Shown piece after piece: positions 25,956 to 34,131 of a stretch of 64,000 nt of DNA (position 1 is the first letter of the stretch; the number at the start of each line of letters is the position of its first letter). A model generated the notes under the pieces. That model ran no database searches, was not told the origin of the DNA, and was given only the letters and a program-made list of their open reading frames with translations. Both the position numbers and the translations under genes were made by a program. Source of the stretch: Clostridia bacterium (GTDB lineage: Bacteria > Bacillota > Clostridia > Christensenellales > Aristaeellaceae); contig CAAGII010000160.1 of NCBI GenBank assembly GCA_900769875.1, forward strand, positions 1-64,000, given 5' to 3'.

Positions 25956-27968
25956 ATGAAGGCACTCATCCTGAATTCCGGCCTTGGCAGCCGCATGGGT
26001 GTACTGACAAGCCGGCATCCCAAATGCATGACGGAGATTGCGCCCAATGAGACGATTCTTAGCCGTCAGCTTTCCATGCTGTGCGAACGCGGGGTGACGG
26101 AGATTGCTATCACCACCGGCGCGTTCTCCGACGCGCTGACCGCCTACTGCGATGGGCTTGATCTTCCTGCGCGCATCACCTATGTTCACAACCCTGTTTA
26201 CAGGGAAACGAATTATATCTATTCCATGGCGCTTGCCGGGGATGAGCTGGCGGATGATGATATCCTGCTCATGCACGGCGATCTTGTATATGAGCATGCT
26301 GTGCTGGACGCGGTGATGGCCTCCCCGGTTAGCTGCATGACCGTATCCACCACACTCCCGCTTCCGGAGAAGGATTTCAAGGCAGTGTTGGCAGATGGCC
26401 GCATCAGCAGAGTTGGCGTGAGCTTCTTTGACAGCGCTGTGGCGGCGCAGCCTCTGTACCTGCTCAAGCAGGCGGATTGGCTTATCTGGCTTGACGAGAT
26501 CCGGGCATTCTGCCGCGAGGGGAAGCGAAGCTGCTATGCGGAGAACGCCTTCAACGAAATCTCGGACAGGTGCCCAGTGTATCCGCTGGACGTGAGAGAT
26601 ATGCTCTGCGCTGAAATCGACACGCCGGAGGACCTCGCCACTGTGTCCCGACGCCTTGGTGAGCTCAAGCGGCGCACGGTGTATATGTGCTTTTCCACCG
26701 ATATCATCCATTCCGGGCATATCAGCATCATCCGCAAGGCGAGCAGGCTGGGCAGGCTCATTGTGGGTGTGCTGAGCGACGAAGCGGTGGCGAGCTACCG
26801 ACGCTATCCGCTACTGCCCATGGAGGAGCGCAAGACCATGCTTGCCGGCATCGCGGGCGTATCCCGCGTGGTGGAGCAGCGGACGCTGAGCTATCGCGAA
26901 GCCATCGAGGAGCTGCGCCCGGATTATGTGGTGCATGGCGATGATTGGGTCACCGGTTTCCAAAGGCCGATCCGCGAGGAGGTGCTCAACGCGCTTGCCG
27001 CCTATGGCGGAAAGCTGGTGGAGTATCCGTACAGTGATGATCCGGCCTATCAGGCGCTTGAAAACCGTGCACGCGCCCAGCTGAGCCTGCCGGATATGCG
27101 GCGTGCAAGGCTTCGGCGCGCCATCGCCATGAAGGGGCTCGTCACGGCGATTGAGGCGCACAGCGGCATCACGGGCTTGATCGCGGAAAAAACCGTGGTA
27201 TACCAGCAGGGCGAGGCGCGTCAGTTTGACGCGATGTGGCTCAGCTCCCTGTGCGATTCCACCGCCAAGGGCAAGCCGGATATTGAGCTGGTGGATATGA
27301 CCAGCCGCTTCCGTACCGTCGATGATATCATGGAGGTCACAACCAAGCCCATCATCTTTGACGGAGATACCGGAGGCCTGCCGGAGCATTTCGTCTACAC
27401 GGTGCGAACGCTGGAACGCATGGGCGTAAGCATGGTGATTATTGAGGACAAAACAGGGCTGAAAAAGAACAGCCTCTTCGGTACCGAGGTTCAGCAGACG
27501 CAGGACAGCATCCCGGCGTTTTGCGCCAAGATCGCCGCTGGAAAGAAGGCGCAGAAAACGCGCGATTTCATGATCTGCGCGCGCATCGAAAGCCTGATTC
27601 TTGAACGCGGCATGGAAGATGCGCTTGAGCGCGCGTTCGCGTTTGTTGACGCGGGCGCCGACGCCATCATGATTCACAGCCGCAAACGCGAGCCGGACGA
27701 GGTGTTCGGGTTTGTGGAGCGCTTCCGCGCGCGCGACGCGGTGACGCCGCTGGTGGTTGTGCCGACCTCCTTCAACGAGGTGACGGAGGAGGAATTCAAG
27801 CGCCGCGGCGTGAATGTGGTCATCTATGCCAATCATCTGACGCGCACGGGCTTTCCGGCCATGCAAAGCGCGGCCAGAAGCATACTGACCCATCACAGGG
27901 CCAAGGAATGCGACGCGATGTGCATGTCCATCAAGGAGATCATCACGCTGATCCCCGAGGACGCTTGA
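25956..27968 (+). CDS. Three-domain nucleotidyltransferase / cytidylyltransferase / phosphoenolpyruvate mutase
   Basis: A 670-residue fusion for making and probably activating a phosphonate. Residues ~1-235 are an NTP transferase (ALILNSGLGSRMGVLTSRHP, LMHGDLVYE) resembling LicC and the 2-aminoethylphosphonate cytidylyltransferase PntC. Residues ~240-370 are a second, HIGH-type cytidylyltransferase (FSTDIIHSGHISII, VHGDDW). Residues ~385-670 are PEP mutase, with the signature EDKTGLKKNS (EDKx5NS) and IIFDGDTGGLPEH; it isomerises PEP to phosphonopyruvate. Phosphonopyruvate decarboxylase follows after 12 bases and would pull the unfavourable equilibrium forward. Activation as a CMP-phosphonate for lipid or glycan decoration is inferred. 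Confidence 0.9.
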   Translation: MKALILNSGLGSRMGVLTSRHPKCMTEIAPNETILSRQLSMLCERGVTEIAITTGAFSDALTAYCDGLDLPARITYVHNPVYRETNYIYSMALAGDELADDDILLMHGDLVYEHAVLDAVMASPVSCMTVSTTLPLPEKDFKAVLADGRISRVGVSFFDSAVAAQPLYLLKQADWLIWLDEIRAFCREGKRSCYAENAFNEISDRCPVYPLDVRDMLCAEIDTPEDLATVSRRLGELKRRTVYMCFSTDIIHSGHISIIRKASRLGRLIVGVLSDEAVASYRRYPLLPMEERKTMLAGIAGVSRVVEQRTLSYREAIEELRPDYVVHGDDWVTGFQRPIREEVLNALAAYGGKLVEYPYSDDPAYQALENRARAQLSLPDMRRARLRRAIAMKGLVTAIEAHSGITGLIAEKTVVYQQGEARQFDAMWLSSLCDSTAKGKPDIELVDMTSRFRTVDDIMEVTTKPIIFDGDTGGLPEHFVYTVRTLERMGVSMVIIEDKTGLKKNSLFGTEVQQTQDSIPAFCAKIAAGKKAQKTRDFMICARIESLILERGMEDALERAFAFVDAGADAIMIHSRKREPDEVFGFVERFRARDAVTPLVVVPTSFNEVTEEEFKRRGVNVVIYANHLTRTGFPAMQSAARSILTHHRAKECDAMCMSIKEIITLIPEDA

Positions 27969-27980
27969 GGAGGCGATACC

Positions 27981-29105
27981 ATGCAGATTGAGCAGTTTCT
28001 CCGCGTGCTGGATGCGGATTTCTTCACTGGCGTGCCCGATTCCCAGCTCAAATGCCTGTGCGATTATCTGATGAACACCTACGGTATTGATCCGAAGCAT
28101 CATATCATCGCCGCCAATGAGGGCAACTGCGCCGCGATTGCGGCAGGCTATCATCTGGCGACAGGTAAAACGCCGGTTGTGTACATGCAGAACAGCGGCG
28201 AGGGCAATGTGATCAATCCCATGGCGTCGCTGCTCAGTGGGAAGGTGTACGCCATTCCGATGGTGTTTGTGATCGGCTGGCGCGGCGAGCCCGGCGTGCA
28301 TGACGAGCCGCAGCATATCTATCAGGGCGAGGTGACGCTGAAGCTGCTGGATGTGATGAGCGTTCCGTACTTTGTGGTCAGCCGTGATACCACGGTGGAG
28401 GAGCTGGCGCAGGCGATGGTTGGCTTCCGCAGCATGCTCTTAAAGGGCGGCAATGTAGCGTTTGTAATCCGCAAGGGCGCGCTGACCTATGACGGACGGG
28501 TCTCCTATAAAAACGGATTTGCCATGACGCGCGAGGAGATCATCGAGCATATCACGCGCGTGTCCGGCACAGACCCGATTGTGTCCACCACCGGCAAGGC
28601 CAGCCGTGAGCTGTTTGAGATTCGCGAGCGGGAAGCACAGGGACATCAGTATGATTTTCTGACTGTCGGCTCAATGGGCCACAGCAGCTCCATCGCGCTC
28701 GGAATTGCGCTGAACAAGCCATCGACCCGCGTCTGGTGCATCGACGGGGACGGCGCGGTGTTGATGCACATGGGCGCGATGGCTGTGATCGGCTCGCAAA
28801 GACCTGAGAATCTGGTGCATGTGGTGCTCAATAACGGCGCGCACGAAACGGTGGGCGGCATGCCGACTGTTGCCTCCGGGATGGATCTGGTGGCAATTGC
28901 CAGAGCGTGCGGCTATCCCGTCGCCGTCAGCGTGGACACGCCCGAGGAGCTGGATGAAGCGCTGCTGATGGCGAAGCGCGCCGGTTGCCTGACGCTGATT
29001 GAAGTCAAATGCGCCATCGGCGCGCGTGCCGATCTGGGCAGACCGACCACCACCGCGCTGGAAAACAAGCGCGGCTTCATGACTTATCTGGAGACGAAGG
29101 AATGA
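27981..29105 (+). CDS. aepY: Phosphonopyruvate decarboxylase
   Basis: A 374-residue thiamine diphosphate enzyme converting phosphonopyruvate to phosphonoacetaldehyde. Features are FFTGVPDSQLKCLCDYL at the N terminus, the catalytic Glu region AANEGNCAAIAAGYHLATG, NSGEGNVINPMASL, and the ThDP-binding GDGAVLMHMGAMAVIG with the following NN pair. The length matches this family, which is shorter than most ThDP decarboxylases. It is cotranscribed with the PEP mutase fusion. No aminoethylphosphonate transaminase or phosphonoacetaldehyde reductase is adjacent, so the final product is open. Confidence 0.93.
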   Translation: MQIEQFLRVLDADFFTGVPDSQLKCLCDYLMNTYGIDPKHHIIAANEGNCAAIAAGYHLATGKTPVVYMQNSGEGNVINPMASLLSGKVYAIPMVFVIGWRGEPGVHDEPQHIYQGEVTLKLLDVMSVPYFVVSRDTTVEELAQAMVGFRSMLLKGGNVAFVIRKGALTYDGRVSYKNGFAMTREEIIEHITRVSGTDPIVSTTGKASRELFEIREREAQGHQYDFLTVGSMGHSSSIALGIALNKPSTRVWCIDGDGAVLMHMGAMAVIGSQRPENLVHVVLNNGAHETVGGMPTVASGMDLVAIARACGYPVAVSVDTPEELDEALLMAKRAGCLTLIEVKCAIGARADLGRPTTTALENKRGFMTYLETKE

Positions 29106-29124
29106 TATGGACTGATGAACGCCC

Positions 29125-29169
29125 GCAAAAGGCTCTTCCTCTGCGTGATACGGAGGAAGAGCCTTTTGC
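29125..29169 (+). terminator. Bidirectional terminator between aepY and spoVAE
   Basis: GCAAAAGGCTCTTCCTC and GAGGAAGAGCCTTTTGC form a perfect 17-base-pair stem with an 11-base loop, serving both convergent units. Confidence 0.92.
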
Positions 29170-29174
29170 ATGGG

Positions 29175-29534
29175 TTATTTGGCCTTGGGCTTGAACAGCA
29201 GCGCCATCATCGTGCCAAAGAACACTGCCGAAGAGATGCCTGCCGAGGTGGCGGTCAATCCGCCGGTGAACACGCCCATGAAGCCGATTTCATCCACACC
29301 TCGCTTCACGCCCGTCACCAGCGCATGCCCGAAGCCGGTCAATGGCACGGAAGCTCCCGCTCCGGCAAACTCGGCCAGCGGCCCGTAGAGACCGACGGCG
29401 CTCAGCACCACCCCCAGCACAATGCAGCCCACAAGGATGCGCGCGGGCGTCAGGCGTGTCTTGAGCACAAGCACCTCACCCAGCGCACAGATGGCGCCGC
29501 CGACCAGAAAGGCCTTCACAAAGCTCCAGAGCAT
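29175..29534 (-). CDS. spoVAE: Stage V sporulation protein AE
   Basis: A 119-residue membrane protein of the SpoVA channel, which moves Ca-dipicolinate into the forespore and out during germination. It has about four hydrophobic segments; AFLVGGAICALGEVLV and AGAGASVPLTGFGHALVTGV are typical of SpoVAE/SpoVAC-like proteins. It is the last gene of the minus-strand sporulation run, three bases after spoVAD. Confidence 0.93.
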   Translation of the reverse strand: MLWSFVKAFLVGGAICALGEVLVLKTRLTPARILVGCIVLGVVLSAVGLYGPLAEFAGAGASVPLTGFGHALVTGVKRGVDEIGFMGVFTGGLTATSAGISSAVFFGTMMALLFKPKAK

Positions 29535-29537
29535 CCG

Positions 29538-30554
29538 TCATTCCCTCCCTGTGCGCGGTCCTTCAAGCGTCAGCGCGTGCGCCACGCCCGGTATGGTGTC
29601 ACCCTGCTGGCTGCTGGTGGTGGAGAGCAGCGCGCCGGTTGCCATAAACAGCACGCGATGAATCTCGCCGCGCATGAAGCGGTTCCAGATCAGCCCGTTG
29701 AGCGTGATGGCGGAGCATCCGCAGCCGCTGCCCCCGGCATGCACGTCCTGCTGCGGGCTGAATACAGCCAGACCGCAATCAAGGTAGCGATTGGCGTCAA
29801 GCGGCATTCCGCGCTCCCGCATCAGCTCCAGCAGCAGATCATGTCCGACTTGTCCCAGATCGCCCGTGATGATGAGATCGTAGTCATCCGCCGATCTGCC
29901 CGTATCCCGCAGGTGGCGTGTGAGCGTGTGCGCTGCCGCGGGCGCCATGGCGGCGCCCATGTTGTTCGCGTCATCAATGCCCATGTCGATCACCTGACCG
30001 ATGGTCGCGTGGGTCACATACGCGATGGGGTCACGATGCTTCAGGGAGGATATGCATGTCGCGCCCGAGCCGGTGACAGTCCACTGTGCGGTAGGTGTGC
30101 GCTGGCTGCCGTATTCCAGCGGAAAGCGGTATTGCCGCTCGGCAGAGCAGAAGTGGCTGCTTGCGGCACACAGCGCGGTCTGCGCATGCCCGCCGTCGAC
30201 AAGCAGACTGCCGATGAGGAGACTCTCCGCCATGGTGGAGCATGCGCCGTACAGGCCGAGAAAGGGAAGCTTTAGCTCCCGCGCGGCCAGCGACGCGGAG
30301 ATGATCTGATTGAGCAGGTCCCCGCCAAGCAGCACGTCGATCTGACCTTCGGTCAGCCCGGCCTTGTGCATGCAGGTTTCGCACGCGGTGTAGAAAAAGC
30401 GGCATTCCGCCTTCTCCCAGGTTTCCTCGCCAAAAAGATCATCCTCAATGATCGCGTCGTAGTAGGAACTGAGCGGCCCCTCGCCCTCCTTCTTTCCGGC
30501 GATGGCTGCGCCCGCAAGTATGGCCGGACGGTTTTTCAGTTCAATGGTTGCCAT
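29538..30554 (-). CDS. spoVAD: Stage V sporulation protein AD
   Basis: A 338-residue thiolase-fold protein that binds dipicolinic acid and is part of the SpoVA complex at the forespore membrane. Motifs include LLGGDLLNQIISASLAARE, FLGLYGACSTMAESL with the Cys at the thiolase-like position, ASSHFCSAERQYRFPLEYG and GDLGQVGHDLL. The RBS GGAGG stands eight bases before the ATG. It lies between spoVAC and spoVAE with short gaps. Confidence 0.96.
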   Translation of the reverse strand: MATIELKNRPAILAGAAIAGKKEGEGPLSSYYDAIIEDDLFGEETWEKAECRFFYTACETCMHKAGLTEGQIDVLLGGDLLNQIISASLAARELKLPFLGLYGACSTMAESLLIGSLLVDGGHAQTALCAASSHFCSAERQYRFPLEYGSQRTPTAQWTVTGSGATCISSLKHRDPIAYVTHATIGQVIDMGIDDANNMGAAMAPAAAHTLTRHLRDTGRSADDYDLIITGDLGQVGHDLLLELMRERGMPLDANRYLDCGLAVFSPQQDVHAGGSGCGCSAITLNGLIWNRFMRGEIHRVLFMATGALLSTTSSQQGDTIPGVAHALTLEGPRTGRE

Positions 30555-30566
30555 GGAGAAGCCTCC

Positions 30567-31043
30567 TTACCACGGAAAGAGTGCGTACATTACGCCCACG
30601 ATCACCGACGCGGAAATGCCCCAGACCAGCACCGGGCCTGCGATGGTAAACAGCTTTCCGCCCAGTCCCAGCACCATACCCTCGCGGCGGAATTCCATGG
30701 CGGGGGAGACCATGGCGTTGGCAAAGCCCGATATCGGGATGAACGCGCCAGCGCCCGCATACTGGCCGATTTTGTCAAAAACGCCCAGTCCCGTCAGCAG
30801 CGCGGTGACGCCCACAAGCACAGTGGAGGAGAAAGTGGAGGCAGCGGTATTGGTCATATGAAGCGGGCCGCGCCCAAGCTCAATGAGTCCCTGCCCCAGA
30901 CAGCAGATGAAGCCACCAACCCAGAACGCGCGGAACACGCCCTGCCCAACCACCGATTTGGGCGACAAGCGGTTGACCAGATGCATATAGCGGTCAAGCT
31001 GCGCCTGACGCTTTGGTGACGGCTTTGCGTTTTTGTCAAACAT
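30567..31043 (-). CDS. spoVAC: Stage V sporulation protein AC
   Basis: A 158-residue polytopic membrane protein; in B. subtilis SpoVAC acts as a mechanosensitive channel for dipicolinate release. A basic head (KNAKPSPKRQAQLDRYMHLV) is followed by several hydrophobic segments with VGQGVFRAFWVGGFICCLGQ and AGAGAFIPISGFANAM. The ATG at 31043 has AAGGAGG upstream and lies inside the stop of the preceding 50-codon ORF; a longer frame to 31085 was rejected. Confidence 0.94.
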   Translation of the reverse strand: MFDKNAKPSPKRQAQLDRYMHLVNRLSPKSVVGQGVFRAFWVGGFICCLGQGLIELGRGPLHMTNTAASTFSSTVLVGVTALLTGLGVFDKIGQYAGAGAFIPISGFANAMVSPAMEFRREGMVLGLGGKLFTIAGPVLVWGISASVIVGVMYALFPW

Positions 31044-31188
31044 CCTGATGCTCCTCCTTGTCAGGCAGCGATTCCGTACGCGCACGGTAGATGCTGCTTC
31101 GTGGCGGCTTCAGCCGGATTTCCCGCTGACCCGGTACGGGAGAAAAAATCAGCGGATGCGTGAATGGAAGATGACGCGGCTGCTCCAT
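31036..31188 (-). CDS. Unrecognised 50-residue ORF inside the spoVA operon
   Basis: I do not recognise this protein. The ATG at 31188 is seven bases from GGAGGG, and the stop overlaps the spoVAC start by eight bases, the arrangement of a translationally coupled gene. The product is hydrophilic, with Pro, Arg and Glu prominent (HPLIFSPVPGQREIRLKPPR in the middle) and no membrane segment. It sits 18 bases after spoVAB, exactly where B. subtilis has no gene. It may be a small forespore protein, or a coupling device for spoVAC translation. Confidence 0.55.
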   Translation of the reverse strand: MEQPRHLPFTHPLIFSPVPGQREIRLKPPRSSIYRARTESLPDKEEHQDV

Positions 31189-31206
31189 GGCTCAACCCTC
31201 CCGGCG

Positions 31207-31623
31207 TCAGGACAGCGTGACCACAAGGCAGGCGATCATCGCGCCCAGCCCCTTGCCGATGGTCAGCGCGACACGCAGCCCGTAGGACATCTGCCCCAAA
31301 TGAAAACGGTGATTCATTACGGGAACGACCTCAATGATTTCTCCCAGTGCGGAGGCGAGCATGCCCACAAACATGCCGCCCGCCACAAAGGCGACCGAGG
31401 CTGCCCACGCGGGCAGGCCGAACGAAAGCTTCAGCCCCATGCTCATGGCGCTCAGCAGCAGTCCTCCGCTGATGAAAAACGCGCAGCTTCTCGGAGAAAG
31501 CGCATGCAGCATGTGCTGGATGCGCGCGGGCAGATGCAGCACGCACCACACGCAGCTGATGGCTACGCTCATGACCGAGCCCGTCATCAGCCCGATCAGG
31601 ACGGCGATCGTGCTATTCCACAT
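31207..31623 (-). CDS. spoVAB: Stage V sporulation protein AB
   Basis: A 138-residue membrane protein with about four helices, including AVLIGLMTGSVMSVAISCVW at the start and a LGEIIEVVPVMNHRF segment typical of SpoVAB. Its start overlaps the end of spoVAA by 11 bases. It is part of the dipicolinate uptake operon transcribed in the forespore; its precise role is unknown. Confidence 0.9.
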   Translation of the reverse strand: MWNSTIAVLIGLMTGSVMSVAISCVWCVLHLPARIQHMLHALSPRSCAFFISGGLLLSAMSMGLKLSFGLPAWAASVAFVAGGMFVGMLASALGEIIEVVPVMNHRFHLGQMSYGLRVALTIGKGLGAMIACLVVTLS

Positions 31624-32173
31624 GCCGCGCCTCCGCCCGCTCCATATCCTCCTGATAATCGCTCAGCTTGACGTCCAGTGGCGTGACAGCCTTGGGAGAT
31701 GCCAGCGCGTAGAACACGGCTGTACCGAGCGCAACGCCGATGATGTAGGGGATGGTGATGAATCGCTCGTCCGCAGGCTCGCTGCTCCCGGTGATGAGCA
31801 TGTACACATCCTGCATGGCCTTGGGCATGCTCACATCGCTGTGGAACCATGCCAGTCCAAGCGCGCTGCCCACCAGCAGGATCAGCATTGCGACAAGGGA
31901 GCGGAGCGGCCGGGTGAAGTCGTGCCGCCCATCTGGCACACGGTGTACACAGCAGCTGTCTGCGCCAAGTGCGGTGATGTCCTCGTTCGGCAGCGCCTGC
32001 TGGATCAGCTGGACGCATTTGAGCGAGTCCACCTGCCAGATGCCCTTTTTGTGCGGACAGGGGATCAGGAGCGCGCTCAGCGCCCTGGGCCCGTCCACCG
32101 CCGCGATGTCCGAGAGTGTAACCGGCTCTGTGATGGCGACGGTGATGCGATCCCTGAGCTGAAAATAGACCAT
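31613..32173 (-). CDS. spoVAA: Stage V sporulation protein AA
   Basis: A 186-residue protein with a soluble N-terminal domain (~1-90) and two C-terminal membrane helices (RSLVAMLILLVGSALGLAWF and IPYIIGVALGTAVFYALA), the arrangement of B. subtilis SpoVAA. First spoVA gene of the run, 43 bases after ypeB. Confidence 0.88.
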   Translation of the reverse strand: MVYFQLRDRITVAITEPVTLSDIAAVDGPRALSALLIPCPHKKGIWQVDSLKCVQLIQQALPNEDITALGADSCCVHRVPDGRHDFTRPLRSLVAMLILLVGSALGLAWFHSDVSMPKAMQDVYMLITGSSEPADERFITIPYIIGVALGTAVFYALASPKAVTPLDVKLSDYQEDMERAEARHVE

Positions 32174-32216
32174 GCTGCGCCACCTCCTGCTTGCAGTTTG
32201 CCCGCCTGTGAACGGT

Positions 32217-33455
32217 TTATGCGGAGAGAAGTCCGTTTGGGGTCATGAGAAGCTTGCGCACGCTGATCTCACGCCCGGTATCTGCGTCCAGATAAATGTA
32301 GTAGTGCTCGCCCCCGCTTTCGGCGCTGACCTCGTAGCAGAGCCGTTCCTGACCCTGAAGCGCCAGAAGGCAGAGCCGCACGGCGTCCACGGTAGCGTGC
32401 GCGGAGACGAGACGGCTGGCTTCCTCAGGGGAAAGCGCCGCATCTGGAAGCATCCGCTGCACATGATAGGTCCAGTAGCCGACCGCTTCAAAGCCCACGA
32501 CCTCCATTGTGTCCATGCGCACTTGCACGTGCAGCATGTCAGGGTAGAGCAGCACGCCCTCCTGAAGTGGGACAAAGGCTGCGACCAGCAGGCCGTCGTA
32601 CACCTGCCACGACACCTGCCGCATCTCAGGGAAGCCCATCGCTTCCAGATAGCGTCCCGCAGCCTCAGAACAATCGCCGCTTGTGTGCAGGGGCTGGAAG
32701 CTGGCTGTCTCCGGCATCATCATCAGGAGCTTGCCACCGTTTTTGGTGATCTCCACATTCAGGCGTAGATCGTTCGTATCCACGATGATCCCGTGTGCCG
32801 GCAGTACGCCGCTTGCATCCGCGCCACTTTGGACACGCGTTACGCGATCAGCACCGACGGCCTGCGCCGCGAGCACAAGCGCCTCTTCGTGCGTCACAGG
32901 TACGTTCGGAAGCCCAAGCGGCTGATCGTGCTCCATGACGGGAATGGTGGCGGGATCAGGTTCCCGCGCCTGTTGCGCGCTGCCGCCGTCCGACGTCCAT
33001 TGCGCGCGCGCGAGCGAGAGCTGATCGATCAAGCGTGCACACGCCTCACTGGACGCGGTAAGATACGCGGCATCCGCATCGGACACGGCTTCGCCCGCGA
33101 GGAGCGTCTGCGCAAGCGCGGATGATCTGTCGGACAACTGCTTGACAAGCGCAAGCGCCGGCGCTGCAACATACATTTCCATGGAGGACGCGCTCAGCGC
33201 GGCGTCCGCCTGATCCGCATAGCGTCTGACCGCCATCAGGTATCCGCCCTTGAGCGCGGGATCGCTGGACAGCAGCGCTTTTTCAAGCGTAAGCTGCGCT
33301 TCCTCCAGCGCGGACTGCGCGGAGGCGAGCTGCGACTGCCAGAGCGCTTCCACGGCGTTTGCCGCGCGATCCAGCTTCGTGCAGGCTACGCCAAAGAGTG
33401 CAAGCAGGAGAATCAGCAGCGTGACGATCGCCACGGGGAAAACCAATCGCTTCAT
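32217..33455 (-). CDS. ypeB: Germination protein YpeB
   Basis: A 412-residue partner of the cortex-lytic enzyme SleB; the two stabilise each other in the spore. One N-terminal membrane helix (VFPVAIVTLLILLLALFGVA) precedes a helical region and, from about residue 190, PepSY-like modules (THEEALVLAAQAVGADRVTRV and SPEEASRLVSAHATVDAVRL). The ATG at 33455 is preceded by GGGAGG at a normal distance; the GTG at 33470 lies in that site. Directly follows sleB, 16 bases apart. Confidence 0.92.
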   Translation of the reverse strand: MKRLVFPVAIVTLLILLLALFGVACTKLDRAANAVEALWQSQLASAQSALEEAQLTLEKALLSSDPALKGGYLMAVRRYADQADAALSASSMEMYVAAPALALVKQLSDRSSALAQTLLAGEAVSDADAAYLTASSEACARLIDQLSLARAQWTSDGGSAQQAREPDPATIPVMEHDQPLGLPNVPVTHEEALVLAAQAVGADRVTRVQSGADASGVLPAHGIIVDTNDLRLNVEITKNGGKLLMMMPETASFQPLHTSGDCSEAAGRYLEAMGFPEMRQVSWQVYDGLLVAAFVPLQEGVLLYPDMLHVQVRMDTMEVVGFEAVGYWTYHVQRMLPDAALSPEEASRLVSAHATVDAVRLCLLALQGQERLCYEVSAESGGEHYYIYLDADTGREISVRKLLMTPNGLLSA

Positions 33456-33471
33456 GCTTCCACCTCCCACG

Positions 33472-34131
33472 CTATATCGCGAATGCGTGACTGCCGATCG
33501 TCAGTTGGACAGGTCGCGTCCATATCCAGCTGTTGGTGGCGGTTTTCGGATTGTAGTAGTAGATGCAACCTCCGGTGGGATCCCAGCCGTTCATGGCGTC
33601 GCGCGCGGCACGGACGCAGCTTGCGGTTGGCTCCATGTCAAACTGCCCGTCCCACACCGCGTCAAAGGCTCCCGGCTGAAAGATGACGCCCGCGATGGTA
33701 TTAGGGAAGGATGCGTGCCTGACGCGATTGAGCACCACCGCTGCGACGGCGACCTGTCCCACATACGGCTCGCCGCGCGCCTCTCCGCTGACAAGCCTGG
33801 CAAGGATATCCAGCTCGGTCTCCCGGTAGGTGGTCTGGCGCGTGTCTGACAGCGATACCCCAAGCGCCGCCGCAGTCGCGCTGCCCACGCGCCCGTCGAC
33901 CGTCAGGCCGTTCCTTTGCTGAAACAGCACCACCGCGTCGTAGGTTTTTTGACCGAAAATGCCGTCCGCAGAGCCCTGCAGATAGCCGAAACGAATCAGC
34001 TGCTCCTGCACACGGCGAACGTCCGCGCCCCGGCTTCCCCATGAAAGCACGGCAGCGCTTGCGCAGGTCACACTGATACAAAGGACAACCAGAAGCGCGG
34101 CTCCCCATCGGATCAATCGCCGAGCACGCAT
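33472..34131 (-). CDS. sleB: Spore cortex-lytic enzyme SleB
   Basis: Degrades spore cortex peptidoglycan during germination. The 219-residue protein has a signal peptide (LLVVLCISVTCASA), an N-terminal peptidoglycan-binding domain (GSRGADVRRVQEQLIRFGYL, then DGIFGQKTYDAVVLFQ), and the Hydrolase_2 catalytic domain (ILARLVSGEARGEPYVGQVA with the catalytic Glu region, VVLNRVRH, IYYYNPKTA). This is the full SleB architecture. It is flanked by spoIIR (19-base overlap) and ypeB. Confidence 0.95.
   Translation of the reverse strand: MRARRLIRWGAALLVVLCISVTCASAAVLSWGSRGADVRRVQEQLIRFGYLQGSADGIFGQKTYDAVVLFQQRNGLTVDGRVGSATAAALGVSLSDTRQTTYRETELDILARLVSGEARGEPYVGQVAVAAVVLNRVRHASFPNTIAGVIFQPGAFDAVWDGQFDMEPTASCVRAARDAMNGWDPTGGCIYYYNPKTATNSWIWTRPVQLTIGSHAFAI

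Noticed and set aside
26811..28316. Minus-strand frame of 501 codons opposite the PEP mutase and decarboxylase genes
   Set aside because: It runs across the boundary of two well-supported genes and lacks any domain pattern.
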